Shown here in pieces: positions 1-10,907 of a stretch of 64,000 bases of DNA. Numbering within the stretch: position 1 is the first letter of the stretch; every line of letters starts with the position of its first letter. Source of the DNA: Anadara kagoshimensis (Eukaryota; Mollusca; Bivalvia; Arcoida; Arcidae); assembly GCA_021292105.1 (NCBI GenBank), contig CM037872.1:10380791-10444790 (forward strand), read 5' to 3'. The translations under genes were made by a program, and so were the position numbers. The notes under the pieces were generated by a model. That model was not told the origin of the DNA. It was given only the letters and a program-made list of their open reading frames with translations, and did no database searches.

Positions 1-2
1 AC

Positions 3-1667
3 AAGTTGTGTGGCCCCTGTAATTATGATGACGAAAAAACGGTTGCCGTTTCTTGGTGTATCAATTGTTTTGAATCGTTGTGTGAAAATTGTGTCAAATA
101 CCATAAGCAATTCAATAGGAAAACAAAACACGAGATAATTCCGATTCAGGAAATTCCGAAGGAGAAGACGGTGGATTTAATAGACATAGACGAACCGTGT
201 ATGAAACACCCAGGTAAAGTTCTCGAAGTTTATTGCCTTGACCACAAAGAAATATGCTGCGTTATATGCCTAACAACATCACATAGAAAATGTGAACATG
301 TTTCCACTTTTGAGGATATGGTAATGGGTCCAAACTCGAAGGCCATCGAATCTGTGGATCAATTTGCAGACTGTTTGAATGAAATCGAGAAAAAGACTTG
401 TGATCTAGAAATGAAAACGGAGAAGAACCTATCCACTCTCGGTAACAGACATAATGAAATATGTAAGCAAGTGACCATTACTGTCCAGAAAGCTAAGGAT
501 AAACTTGACCAGTTTCAGTCTAGTTTTTTGACAAAATTCCAACATAGACACAAAAAAGAGGGCATTAAACTTACAGAAGCAAAAGAAAAAATTGAAATAC
601 TTCAGCAGAATGTGAAGAGAGGGCAGAAACTTCTACAAACTGTGCGAGAACATGGGTCACCAAAGCAAGTGTTTTTAACCAAGGAGAAATTGAAGATGCA
701 GCTGAAATACCACATGGCTAGCCTAAAAGTTGATATCAAAGATGGATACGGCACAGATGATTCACTAAATACAGACGAATTCCTGACATCCGTCTTGGAT
801 ACACTTGCCTCAGTTCCTGAAGTCGATGTCAAACAGTCTTCAGAATTATCTGCAAGCTTGAATGGAGTATGTGGTTTGTTGGATTGCTTTTTCAAAGTCG
901 ATGAAAATATAATTGATTTAATGAAAATAGAAGTTGACAAAGAACATTTTGTAAAGCCAGGCGGTGAAATCACAGGAGGGATATTTCTACCAGACGGGAG
1001 GATTGTACTTTGCTGCTTTACTAATCAAACAATACAAGTTTATGACAACGCTCTTAAGTATTTGTTCGAGAAAAAATGCCATGAAGGGTGTGTACAAGAT
1101 ATATGTTTGATGTCGCCATCTGAAATAATTGTTTCAATTTTTACTCAAAATTACTTGAAAAAGTGTCAAATTCAGCAAAAAGCAATAAAAGATATGGGTT
1201 CAATTCCTTGTAAATACAGACCATGTGGGTTGGCAACTACTAAAGATAACATTATTGTAGGGTACAAAACTGAAGTAGATGTATTGTCAATGGGTGGCCA
1301 TGTTGTGCAGACATTTGCTCGAAGTGGTGACTTTGTGTCGTGTGTAGCCGTATCCGTCACAGGTTATGTGTATTACGTTGATGGAAATGATGTTGTTTGT
1401 AAAACTTTGGATGGCAAAGAAGCGAGACGATTTTCCAATCCAAATCTCAAACGCTTGACTGGCATTACTGTTGATAAACATGGGAATGTGTACGTCTGCG
1501 GTAATGATAGTAACAATGTGTGTGTGTTTTTACCTGATGGTCGAGTTAGCAAGGTTTTGATCTCAAACATTGGTTTACCATTAAACATAGGTCTAGATCC
1601 TTCAGAGGCACTTCTTTACGTCTGTACTTCAAGCAAAGGGTGTTACATATACAGAATAAGAAAATGA
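3..1667 (+). CDS. TRIM-family protein, copy A (5' end outside window)
   Basis: Open frame of about 554 codons ending in TGA, running in from the left edge. It aligns throughout with copy B at 8,778-10,745 at roughly 90% identity. Its first visible residues match residue 103 onward of copy B, so the RING domain lies just outside the window. Visible in order are a B-box1-like zinc site (CGPC ... CINC ... CENC ... H), B-box2 (CMKH ... CLDH ... CVIC ... H ... CEH), a coiled-coil rich in Lys, Glu and Gln, and a C-terminal half with NHL/beta-propeller-like repeats such as GITVDKHGNVYVCGND. TRIM proteins of this layout are usually cytoplasmic ubiquitin E3 ligases or scaffolds, often expanded in bivalves and linked to immunity. 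No intron is visible. Function is inferred from the family only. Confidence 0.9.
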   Translation, partial: KLCGPCNYDDEKTVAVSWCINCFESLCENCVKYHKQFNRKTKHEIIPIQEIPKEKTVDLIDIDEPCMKHPGKVLEVYCLDHKEICCVICLTTSHRKCEHVSTFEDMVMGPNSKAIESVDQFADCLNEIEKKTCDLEMKTEKNLSTLGNRHNEICKQVTITVQKAKDKLDQFQSSFLTKFQHRHKKEGIKLTEAKEKIEILQQNVKRGQKLLQTVREHGSPKQVFLTKEKLKMQLKYHMASLKVDIKDGYGTDDSLNTDEFLTSVLDTLASVPEVDVKQSSELSASLNGVCGLLDCFFKVDENIIDLMKIEVDKEHFVKPGGEITGGIFLPDGRIVLCCFTNQTIQVYDNALKYLFEKKCHEGCVQDICLMSPSEIIVSIFTQNYLKKCQIQQKAIKDMGSIPCKYRPCGLATTKDNIIVGYKTEVDVLSMGGHVVQTFARSGDFVSCVAVSVTGYVYYVDGNDVVCKTLDGKEARRFSNPNLKRLTGITVDKHGNVYVCGNDSNNVCVFLPDGRVSKVLISNIGLPLNIGLDPSEALLYVCTSSKGCYIYRIRK

Positions 1668-2024
1668 GCCAATCTTGACATTTCACTGAAAGTTGTGAAG
1701 AAATTATTTTCTATTTTCAAGTTCTTGAAGCAGATGGCTTTTCAAAGTGTTGATCTAATTGTACTAATGAAACAATGAGAGAGAGAGAAAGCGAGAGATG
1801 GAATACGTTCACATTGACAAGATATTTTTATCACTAGACTTAAAGATTAAGGTGTATATATATAGCTATATGAAAATGATCTTATCTGAATATCAAAATG
1901 CAAATAATAATTCACATTAATTTTAAAGCTATTTAAGTCGTCTCCTTAGGCCACACCAAATAAATTTTAAGTTCGTCGGATTTTTTTCATTTCATTTTTA
2001 TAATGTTGAAAAAAGAGGCGTGTG
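1668..2024 (+). other. 3' flank of TRIM copy A
   Basis: Non-coding and homologous to 10,746-11,117 behind copy B. It has a short GA-rich tract near 1,777-1,798. An AATAAA polyadenylation-like hexamer lies at 1,959-1,964; the equivalent site in copy B reads AATCAA. Confidence 0.5.
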
Positions 2025-3232
2025 TTACGTGTGATAAATGGCAAGTAATGTAATACCCACCTTGTAGTGTAATAATTGTTTTTGTGTAAAGTAATAACAC
2101 CTACAAGGTTTCACGTAATGTAATACAATTTCGGTGTAATGTAAAAATGAATTGGGTAAATTTAGGGCCAACGATTTTGTTCCAAACACCTACCTTAACG
2201 TTGACCTTTAACCGACTTTGTCAATGTGTAAACTAATCTTTGGCTATTGTGTAGACTTATCTTGGTCGCAGTTGAGTATCACTGTCAGTTAATTAATATA
2301 TAATCTGTACTTTAATGACATGGACAAAAAGGAATCAAGGCCTAGTCCTTTCAGTACATAGAAAAGGGTTATCAAAATGTTTCAAATATTTATAAAGTGT
2401 CCTTGAAAGTAAGGAGTTAAGGTCAAGGTAACGAGTTAATAGCAACATTTACTCTTTGCCCTTGATCCCTACAGGTAAAAACAATTGAAACTTCACGTAA
2501 TATTTAAGGTCGATGTATTTTGGGTCAATGATGGTGTAATACCATTTGCATTTGACAAATTCGGCTCAAGGTCTATGTCAAGGTCAGTGAACAAAATAGT
2601 TGGCCTTTAATTGGCCAACTTTCATAGAGGATCTTAGACGAGTGGGGGTTTAATATGAAATTTATTAAACTCGTTTAATAAATTTCATATTAAACCCTCA
2701 CGAGTCTAAGATTCTATATATCACATAACTCAAAATACCGAGGCATAATGACATGTACATATAATTTGATGCCATATAGAAACAGACGATTTCTATCTAG
2801 GTCAGACAAATCACCGCAAAATTAACTGCGCAAGTAAAAATATAGTTATAGTAAAAGTAAATTAATCACCTAGAAAAAAGACATAATCAGTATGTAAGTT
2901 TAAATCATAATATTTTTCCAAATGCATCAAAATTATTTTGTAAAGAATCTGAAAGTCTTCAAAAGTGTAAAAAGACACATTTTTTATATGACGTCATTAG
3001 GCACGACCACTACGTAAATCAGAAGCGTGATAACTGATTACGTCACAATCAAGTGATATGACATGAGCACCTGTGTAATACGAAAAATATTACATCGTTT
3101 TATTCCATCAATAAACAGGAGGGTTATGTGATATATTTTTATATAAAACGGAAATTTTACTACATAACGCGAAAAAGTGTTTAGTTTCATCTCACGTTGT
3201 TTTATTACATAACAAGGTGTTATTACATTACA
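2025..3232. mobile_element. About 1.2-kb TIR element, present in block A only
   Basis: Comparison with block B shows the empty site: block B reads GGCGTGTGAGCAAT without interruption at 11,111-11,124. Block A has about 1.2 kb inserted between two copies of CGTGTG (2,019-2,024 and 3,233-3,238), a plausible 6-bp target duplication. The ends are imperfect inverted repeats: GTAATGTAATACCCACCTTG near 2,044 pairs with the reverse complement of CAAGGTGTTATTACATTAC near 3,213-3,231. No coding potential is seen inside, so it is non-autonomous. Exact ends and superfamily are unresolved. Confidence 0.65.
2632..2711. repeat. 39-bp-arm hairpin inside the 1.2-kb element
   Basis: Left arm 2,632-2,670 is the reverse complement of 2,673-2,711 with about three mismatches and a 2-base loop. 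The core GTTTAATAAATTTCATATTA pairs perfectly. Confidence 0.85.
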
Positions 3233-4440
3233 CGTGTGAGCAATAGTATTTATTTTTCTAAAGTGCTCCTTCAATTGAACTACCCAGACCGAGACATCGT
3301 TAAGCATTAATTGTATTTATTTTTCAAAAACATTTTTCTTTAGACGCACAAACTTTTAACCAATTGATGCACAAAACGATACTTGTATGAAAAGGCAAAA
3401 AAGTACAAACGTATGGCCGAATTATCTGCCTTAACGACGGCAAGACATTTTTTGCCATTATTACCCTCGTAGCAAAAATATCTTACCATCGTTAAGGCAG
3501 ATAATTCGACTTAGTTCAAACGTAACACACAAAAACAAAAAATATGCTTTTGGTCGTACTCCTTTTATAATTTAGCAAATAATAAATCAACCAAACTTAA
3601 TTTAGGAAATAGTAAATCAACCAAGCTCCTAATATAACAAATAAGTTGGTGGAATTCTCCCAAAACAATAAACGCGTGCATGCTTTGTGTACGTCATTGA
3701 CCTCGTTCCCAGTTGAAAAAAAATGAAATGCGGGATTGTATCTGAATTTTCGACGGGCAGAAAACCATTTGAAACCGAATTTATGATCTTGTTCTGCATT
3801 CTTAATTTTACAAACGGGCAGACGAAGACACAAAGATTGTGTGAAAGTTTCATGAAAATCCATTGAAGGGTTTAGGAGGAGTTGCGGATAAGAGATAGGT
3901 ACCCAAAGGTGTAACGGAAGGACGGACGGACACCTCTATCACTATATACCCCCACTTATTAAGCAGGAGGTATAAAAATTGGCGTGCGGGATTGTATCTT
4001 GCTTTTCAACGAAGAGAAAATCATTCGAAACTGAATTTTTGATCTTTTTCTGCATTCTTAATTTTACAAGCGGATGAAAGAACTACTAATTACTTTGATA
4101 TGGGATTACGCTAGATTATGAAATACATGTAATGTCTAACGTCGCCGGTCAGTTTACGATCATATTTAAATATTGTTTGATAGTCACTGACGGATGTGAG
4201 AGCAGAGAAAATTCTATAAAGTTGTAAGTGTGAAAGCAACGAGAATTCTATAAGGTTGTAAGACGTGAATTGATTTAATTAGACAAAGTATGAAAGTATG
4301 ATTGTTTTTCCTTGATTTCGGAGTCACAACATGTGTAAAATTACAGGAAATTGACTTCAAAAATCAAATCATTAAAATCACTATCTTTACGATTGATGTT
4401 TATTGCATTTCTTTACGATTCGTGCAACTCTCCTTACTGT
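3233..4440. other. Intergenic sequence, block A
   Basis: Non-coding. It is homologous in patches to 11,112-11,900 of block B. It holds a palindromic repeat (3,416-3,510) and, near 3,840-3,975, a diverged dispersed repeat of the kind that reads like TTTCATGAAAATCCATTGAA ... GGACGGACGGACA. Short open frames here have no recognisable product. Confidence 0.5.
3416..3510. repeat. Palindromic short element (GCCGAATTATCTGCC family)
   Basis: 25-bp arms, 3,416-3,440 and 3,486-3,510, surround a 45-bp spacer. A partner copy lies at 11,232-11,330 in block B. Related half-sites (CGTTAAGGCAGAAAATTCGG) occur near 57,228, 57,413 and 57,587. Confidence 0.8.
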
Positions 4441-4442
4441 GT

Positions 4443-4840
4443 TATGCGTCAGTTTAGTAAAAAACAAACATACCAATCCATGCCCAAATCTCAATCCCAA
4501 AGGAAAGTACCACTGCGATAACTTGGTCGTTAGAGTTCTCGCTCCGAAAGTGGGAGGCCATGGATCCCGGCCGGGTCTGATCCAAGACTCGGAAGTGGAT
4601 AGTGACTATCCTTTTGCCAAGCGCTCGGTGTTACGAAATGAAAGTCATAGTTCTTACGGCTGGAACTTAAAACACGAGGACCCTTGTCACGGTAGACGTG
4701 GTGCGATAAAGAACCCTGCTGTATAATGCCATCAGCACAACGCACAGACAAGATTTCCGTATTTGCATATAGCTGGCGACGTCTCGGTATAAGTGAAAAC
4801 TTGGAAATGAAGATAAACATATGGACTTCGATTCTCAACG
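4443..4840 (+). repeat. Dispersed repeat R2 with a nested tRNA-derived SINE, block A
   Basis: A 5' piece of the R2 repeat (AAACAAACATACCAATCCAT ... CCAAAGGAAAGT) is interrupted by a SINE whose head reads CCACTGCGATAACTTGG. The SINE lacks its 3' tail: it runs GGTATAAGTGAAA directly into R2 sequence ACTTGGAAATG. The identical junction at 12,257-12,272 shows that the deletion predates the block duplication. Confidence 0.75.
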
Positions 4841-4869
4841 GTAAATTCTGTGACCAATCTATTTATTAT

Positions 4870-5370
4870 TCACCACTACGGTAGCTTAGTTGGTAGGGTG
4901 ATCGCTTCGTATGTGGAAGTTGTGGGATTGGTCCCCGGTTAGGTCTGACCAAGACTTGAAAATATAGGTCGTAAATCGTTGCTCTATCGTTTGGGTTGTG
5001 GGTTAGATCCCTGGTCGGGTCTGACCAATACTTCAAAATAGGAAGTAATTCTTTCGACAATCGCTCGGCATTTAGAAATAAAAATTACGGTTTCCTTCGG
5101 AAGAGACCTTGAAAACCGATATCCTGTGTCAAGGCAGGTGTGGCATTTTGATGAATCCTCCCTGCACATTGCCCTGAGCTCGAGCGCGCTGCAACGGTAA
5201 AAATTCCTGCCACTTCACCTATAACTGATGATTTCTCGATATGGGTAAAAAAAATTTCGACTGTGACGTAAAACCCCACACAATCAATCTGTCACTTAGT
5301 CTATAGCTGGTGACGTCTCGATATGATTCAAAACCTTTAACCAGGATGTAAACCCCATTCATTCAATTTA
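4870..5370 (+). repeat. tRNA-derived SINE, rearranged
   Basis: The tRNA-like head CCACTACGGTAGCTTAGTTG carries a box A-like motif. A partial second head/body is repeated at about 4,985. The body motifs (GACTTGAAAATA, TCGGCATTTAGAAAT, AAGAGACCTTGAAAACCGAT) and tail (GACGTAAAACCCCA) are shared with the copy at 15,755-16,076. The tail is repeated once more at 5,300-5,360. Confidence 0.75.
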
Positions 5371-5371
5371 G

Positions 5372-5625
5372 ACCGCGGTGGCCTAATAGATCCAGGGTGT
5401 CTCACTACTGTGAATTTGAGTCCCGCTCAGACCACATGTGGGACAGTGAATTTTCCTTGCCTTTTAGCCTTAACCGATTCACCCGGTGTCAGTGCAATGT
5501 GACTTGGTGAGTGGTATGCTTTGTGAGCTTCCACCTTAAAGTCGCCCCGAGTGCGCGCTGGTACAAGGCAGACCATTTAACACACTCGCACTTCACATGC
5601 ATACACGAACTTGTTAATAGATTAA
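5372..5625 (+). repeat. Second tRNA-derived SINE family, block A
   Basis: It begins GACCGCGGTGGCCTAATAGA (box A-like GTGGCCTAAT) followed by GAATTTGAGTCCCGC (box B-like). The body is nearly identical to 16,078-16,315 in block B. Confidence 0.65.
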
Positions 5626-5685
5626 TCCATAGAGATAAATAAAATAGTTATCGACGTGAATAGCTGAAAAAGTGCTAATGTTACA

Positions 5686-5985
5686 CAGGGGCGGATCCAG
5701 GATTTTTTGAAAGGGTGGGGGGGGGGGGGGGTTGAGAACTATCCAGGATTTTTTGAAAGGGGGGGTTGAGAACTAAATAGGATTTTAAAGGGGATGAGAA
5801 TTATATCAACTGATCAATGGTAGATGCGAGCGCCGAAGGCGCGAGCTTCCAGAGACGATGGGTCTAGGGCCGATGGGGGCCAGGAAAATAATTTTAATCA
5901 GTCAATATCTCACTCTCTCTCTCTCTTCAAATTTTTCAAAGGGGGGGTTGCAACCCCCGCAACCCCTCCCCTAAATCCGCCAATG
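5686..5985. mobile_element. hAT-like MITE, about 300 bp, block A only
   Basis: Left end CAGGGGCGGATCCAGGATTT and right end, reverse-complemented, CATTGGCGGATTTAGGGGAG form short imperfect TIRs of the CAGGGGCGGAT type known from hAT MITEs. Block B has the uninterrupted site (GTGCTAATGTTACATTAAG near 16,381). GTTACA is duplicated at the junctions; an exact 8-bp duplication is not clean. Internal poly-G and poly-C runs are present. Confidence 0.75.
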
Positions 5986-6098
5986 GTTACATTAAGTAAC
6001 ATTCAACAGAAACGATCCGTTCTTAATTCAGCAGGAGTTACTTCCCTTTTCATGCTTGTGAGCTAATTATACACTCATAGAACAGCGACTTGTTTTTC

Positions 6099-6470
6099 TC
6101 AGTCTTTTAATTCATAAAACAACATATTGTGTTTGTCGTTTCTGCCTTGCCAAGAAACACAGAATAATAAAAACCAAAAGAAAACAACATTGGAACCGAA
6201 TGGCAAATAACAAAAGTAAAGTGGAGTAAAATTGTCCATCAGATAACCCAATGCAAGGGGAGTTACCATGGTACCAAAAGACGCAGAAATCAACAACATT
6301 GATGAAATGCTTCTGGTTACAGGAAACGGTCGTTCCTGTATCCAGCTGAATATCGTCGGAAATATCAACGAGATGGCGCCACCTGTAATGGTGATGCAAA
6401 TGGAAATACCAATAACAAAAAGAAGTATTGAAGAAAAATATAACCCCATTAAAAATGTGATTATAAGATG
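6099..6470 (-). pseudogene. 3' fragment of an MFS sugar-transporter gene (block A)
   Basis: Minus-strand frame homologous to the C-terminal about 120 residues of the transporter encoded at 16,644-17,716. It includes GLYFSS, TGGAISLIFPTIFSWI, MLLISASFGTMVTPLALGYL and a natural stop at 6,099-6,101. Homology ends abruptly near 6,470, where a SINE begins, so upstream exons and most membrane segments are missing. Unlike the block B gene, this fragment keeps the open frame through the last transmembrane segment. It is a remnant left by the segmental duplication. Confidence 0.85.
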
Positions 6471-6504
6471 TGACATTAAAGCAACATTCAACAACTACTC
6501 GGAC

Positions 6505-6800
6505 TTCTTTGGTTCTTATAAATTATACGGGGTACCATACAGAGTCTGACCAAATATTGAAATAGGTAGTGACTGTTCTTTTACCAACAGTCGGCAGTTG
6601 GAAATGAAAGTCACTGGCTCTTTTGGAAGAAACCTTTTAAAATCTAAATGTTCCATGTCATAGTAGCCATGGGTCACGTTAAAGAATCCTACCTGCACAT
6701 TGCCTCGAACGCACTGCAAAGGTCAAAATACCTGCCTCTTCATCTATAACTGCTGTCCTTTCGATATAACTGAAATAGTTTTAAAAAAATCATTCAATTC
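6505..6800 (+). repeat. SINE body fragment at the duplication boundary
   Basis: SINE-type body starting near GAGTCTGACCAAATATTGAA, with TCGGCAGTTGGAAATGAAAG, GGTCACGTTAAAGAATCC and a degraded tail. It lies exactly where homology to the MFS gene stops. Confidence 0.6.
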
Positions 6801-8777
6801 TCGGTTTCGGTGTGACGTCACAGGTGAAGATGGCGACCTAAGACACCTTGGAAACGGTGACACTAACCCCTTAGATACTATAGATTTATATAGTGATTCG
6901 TACAGGCCAACATTAAAAAATGGAATAAAATTTAAGTTTGGCAAGGTTATACGACATGAAACTTTCCACAAAAAAATTATGACTTTAATAAATGATTAGA
7001 GACTTTCAAAATTTATCAAAAAGTCAAAAATATTTAATTTATAAGGCGTTAAATTTGTGAATTCGGGCGGGGTAAAAATAAAGTTTAATAGAATAACCAT
7101 GGAGCATGGGGAACATTCTTTAAATTTGTTTTGTAACATTTTTTTTTTAAATATTACAGTATAACATTATAAATATTTAAATAATTATTTCATATATTTT
7201 TTCCGATTGTGTATTTCTGATCAGTAGAATATGCATGAAATTGTAATTTAACGGTGCCTCTCATTCTCATTCTCTGTATCTTAAATTCTGTCGTAATTCA
7301 TTTTCTGACCCTGGTATAACTCCAAATTTTAATATTTCCATGATATTGTCATAAAACAATTTTAAAACTTAAAATTTAAAAATAATTTAAAATTATAATA
7401 ACTCAGAAATCGTCTCTATTTAAATTACATAAAAACAATATTGGTTAAAACATCCCGGGATCCATGCAACACCCGGAAAAACTTGGAATAAAACATTCTT
7501 TTATTTTTTCACTATATTTATTTGATCTCAATTTATTAAAAGTAGAATTTACATCCGATTCTTACTTACCGGTAATTAAGAGATTATCAATAAACTACAG
7601 TACCGGACATCCTGTTTATTAGACATTCCATCGCCGGTAATGAAGAGGTAGATCTACCTACTACAATATACAAAATTTATTGACAGGTGTTAATATAGGG
7701 ATAAAGTCTTTACGATGTCCCATATTAAATATTAGTTGTCATAAGTTGGAATTTGGAAGGATGTGTTAAAATGGATTTTAGGTTTATATTTTAATTTTTG
7801 ATTGTTAATGTATTTAGTGATGGACCGGCCGAGTAATCGACGGCAGTAAATTAAACTTATTTAAATTCACAAAATGTTGCTATTTGTAATTCAGTTTTAA
7901 TCATTTTAAATATCAAAAATGATTATTTTACTTTTTAAGTTTCTCGTGTCTTTTACGCAAAAAAGTGAAAGTATTACCAAGTTCGTGACCATTATGAAAG
8001 CCGACGGACAGATCAGTCCTTTTAAAAAATAGACTATAAATTTACCTATAAATTATTTTTTTTAAATCATTCCATCCATATGACAATGTTATCAAATAGA
8101 CTTGACTACAAATTTCATGAAAATCGCTTAAAGACTCAAATAAAGTTTAATATCCGTGGTAAATAATAGTACATTTGTATCATTTACTATGCTATATAAC
8201 GGCATGTTGTCACCGTATCTAAGGCCATCGATAACATCTTTACCTGAAATGCCCGGATGTCCGGAACCGAGAATCAATCCTTGGCTTTGAATTCTTTCAG
8301 TACTTGTGGTACTTTGATTAGTTATTGGCGAACTATCACTACAGCTATTGCTAAACTAGGATGTATGTTGTCAATTAATTATTTCATAATTATATTATAA
8401 ATAATACATTTACGATGTTAACAATGACTATACACTGGATTGGATATTTAAAAAAGATTATTTCATTAATGGTCAAAGGGAAGCTATTCGAACCCGACTT
8501 GGCTAGAGTTATCTCTCTTTATGAATGATGTTTGCAATTTTTCTATTCAATTACTCAGTTCATCTTGCAATAATCAGTTATTGTAATTGTGTTTGAAAAT
8601 TTGTATCACGAAGATTATTATTATTACTATTTTTATTGTTATTATTATTATAGATACCCGGAATTAAAACTATATGCATTTTGTATTTTATAATAGTACT
8701 TCCGCCCAAGTCCACAAACCGAAAGTAGAAAGTCCAAGTTGCATTACAGCTTGTCATTTCACACTGGGATTAATGGA
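6800..8777. other. Intergenic region upstream of TRIM copy B
   Basis: AT-rich, with no supported gene. A TGACGTCA octamer is at 6,812-6,819. The repeat-like phrase CATGAAAATCGCTTAAAGAC is near 8,115. The promoter and 5' UTR of TRIM copy B should lie in its right part, but no clear TATA element or initiator could be identified. Confidence 0.5.
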
Positions 8778-10745
8778 ATGGCGACAAAAATTGATACGGA
8801 AGACCTGCTAACATGTCCGATTTGTTTTGAACAATTTAATAATCCGAAATGTCTGCCATGCCTTCACACATTCTGCCATCCTTGTTTAAAGTCGTACATC
8901 ATTACACAGCTCGACGGCGAGGATGGAAAGTCCAGGGAATTCCCATGTCCAGTTTGTCGTCGGGAAGTAACAGTTACGGATACAAATGTGAGTTTAGAAA
9001 AGATAGCAGACATAATGCCAGATAATGATTTCATTGCTTCGCTGACTGAAAGGTCAGAAGTGTCGGACAAGGGTCAGGATAAAAAATTGTGTGACCCCTG
9101 TAATTATGATGACGAAAAAACTGTTGCCGTTTCTTGGTGTATCAATTGTTTTGAATCGTTATGCGAAAATTGTGTCAAATACCATAAGCAATTCAATAGG
9201 AAATCAAAACACGAGATAATTCCGATTAATGAAATGCCGAAGGAGAAGTCGGTGGATTTGATAGACATAGACGAACCGTGTATGAAACACCCAGGTAAAG
9301 TTCTCGAAGTTTATTGCCTTGACCACAAAGAAATATGCTGCGTTATATGCCTGACAACATCACATAGAAAATGTGAACATGTTTCCACTTTTGAGGATAT
9401 GGTTATGGGTCCAAACTCGAAGGCCATCGAATCTGTTGACCAATTTGCAGACTGTTTGAATGAAATAGAGAAGAAGACTCATGATCTAGAAATGAAAACG
9501 GAGAAGAACCTGTCCACTCTCGGTAACAGACATAATGAGATATCTAAGCAAGTGACCACTACTGTCCAGCAAGCTAAGGACAAACTTGACCAGCTTCAGT
9601 CTAGTTTTTTGACAAAATTCCAACATAGACACAAAGAAGAAAGCATTAAACTTACAGAAGCAAAAGAAAAAATTGAAATACTTCAGCAGAATGTGAAGAG
9701 AGGGCAGAAACTTCTACAAACTGTGCGAGAACATGGGTCACCAAAGCAAGTGTTTTTAACCAAAGAGAAATTGAAGATGCAGCTGAAATACCACATGGAT
9801 AGCCTAAAAGTTGATATCAAAGATGGGTACGGTACTGATTATACACTTAATACAGACGAATTTCTGACATCCGTCTTGGATACACTTGCCTCAATTCCTG
9901 AAGTCGATGTCAAACAAACTTCTGAAATATCTGCAAGTTTGAATGGAGTATGTTGTTTGTTGGATTGCTTACTCAACATAGAAGAAAAACCAATTGATGT
10001 CATGAAAATAGAAGTTGACAAAGAACACAATGTTAATCCAGGTGGACAAATCACAGGAGGGATATTTCTACCAGATGGGAGGATTGTACTTTGCTGCTTC
10101 ATCAACCATAAAATACAGGTTTATGATAAGGCTCTGAAGTATTTGTTTGAGATATGTAATGGAAAGAGTGTAGTAGATATTTGTTTGATATCACCATCTG
10201 AAATAATTGTTTCAGTTTTGAATCAAAGTTACCTTAAAAAGTATCAAATTCGGCAAAATACAATTAAAGAAATGGGTTCGATACCTTGTAAATACGGACC
10301 GTGGGGTTTGGCAGCCACCAAAGATAACATAATTGTAGGTTATGGAAATGAAGTAGATGTATTGTCAAAGGATGGCCATGTTGTGCAGACATTCGCTCGA
10401 AGTGGTGACACTTTGCCGTATGTAGCCGTATCCGTCACCGGTTATTTGTATTACGTTGATGGAAATGACGTCGTTTGTAAAACCATGGATGGCAAAGAAG
10501 CTACACGATTTTCCAATCCAAATCTCAAAAGTTTGACTGGCATTACTGTCGATAAACATGGAGATGTGTACGTCTGTGGTAATGATAGTAACAACGTTTG
10601 TGTGTTTTCACCTGATGGTCGAGTTAGCAAGGTTTTTATCTCACATATTGGTAGGCCTTTAAATATAGGTCTAGATTCTTCAGAGGGACGTCTTTACGTT
10701 TGTACTTCAAGAGAAGGGTGTCAATTTTACAGAATAAGAAAATAA
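8778..10745 (+). CDS. TRIM-family RING/B-box/coiled-coil/NHL-like protein, copy B
   Basis: Single-exon frame of 655 residues. The ATG at 8,778 is the first in-frame ATG and directly precedes MATKIDTEDLLTCPICFEQF; the frame is also open upstream, but without an ATG. RING C3HC4 ligands are visible at C13, C16, C28, H30, C33, C36, C57 and C60. B-box1 spans about C105-H145 and B-box2 C168-H201. A coiled-coil covers roughly 205-350, and the last about 230 residues hold NHL/beta-propeller-like repeats (GGIFLPDGRIVLCC, GITVDKHGDVYVCGNDSNNV). The family acts as ubiquitin E3 ligases, with the RING recruiting an E2 and the C-terminus binding the target. All RING ligands are intact, so activity is plausible. 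Its neighbour is a transporter gene on the opposite strand, convergent, with no evident functional link. A bivalve antiviral/immune role is possible but not shown. Confidence 0.93.
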   Translation: MATKIDTEDLLTCPICFEQFNNPKCLPCLHTFCHPCLKSYIITQLDGEDGKSREFPCPVCRREVTVTDTNVSLEKIADIMPDNDFIASLTERSEVSDKGQDKKLCDPCNYDDEKTVAVSWCINCFESLCENCVKYHKQFNRKSKHEIIPINEMPKEKSVDLIDIDEPCMKHPGKVLEVYCLDHKEICCVICLTTSHRKCEHVSTFEDMVMGPNSKAIESVDQFADCLNEIEKKTHDLEMKTEKNLSTLGNRHNEISKQVTTTVQQAKDKLDQLQSSFLTKFQHRHKEESIKLTEAKEKIEILQQNVKRGQKLLQTVREHGSPKQVFLTKEKLKMQLKYHMDSLKVDIKDGYGTDYTLNTDEFLTSVLDTLASIPEVDVKQTSEISASLNGVCCLLDCLLNIEEKPIDVMKIEVDKEHNVNPGGQITGGIFLPDGRIVLCCFINHKIQVYDKALKYLFEICNGKSVVDICLISPSEIIVSVLNQSYLKKYQIRQNTIKEMGSIPCKYGPWGLAATKDNIIVGYGNEVDVLSKDGHVVQTFARSGDTLPYVAVSVTGYLYYVDGNDVVCKTMDGKEATRFSNPNLKSLTGITVDKHGDVYVCGNDSNNVCVFSPDGRVSKVFISHIGRPLNIGLDSSEGRLYVCTSREGCQFYRIRK

Positions 10746-10871
10746 GCCAAACATGACAATTTTAGTGGAAGTTACGAAAAAATTATTTTTAATTTTCAAG
10801 TACTAGTAGCTGATATAATTTCAAATTGTTGATCAGGTTGTACTCAGAGGTCATCTGATTGAACTAACAAT

Positions 10872-10907
<36 letters not shown>

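Noticed and set aside
8739..8777. 13 extra codons upstream of the TRIM copy B ATG
   Set aside because: They need a TTG start; the first in-frame ATG at 8,778 directly precedes a normal TRIM N-terminus.
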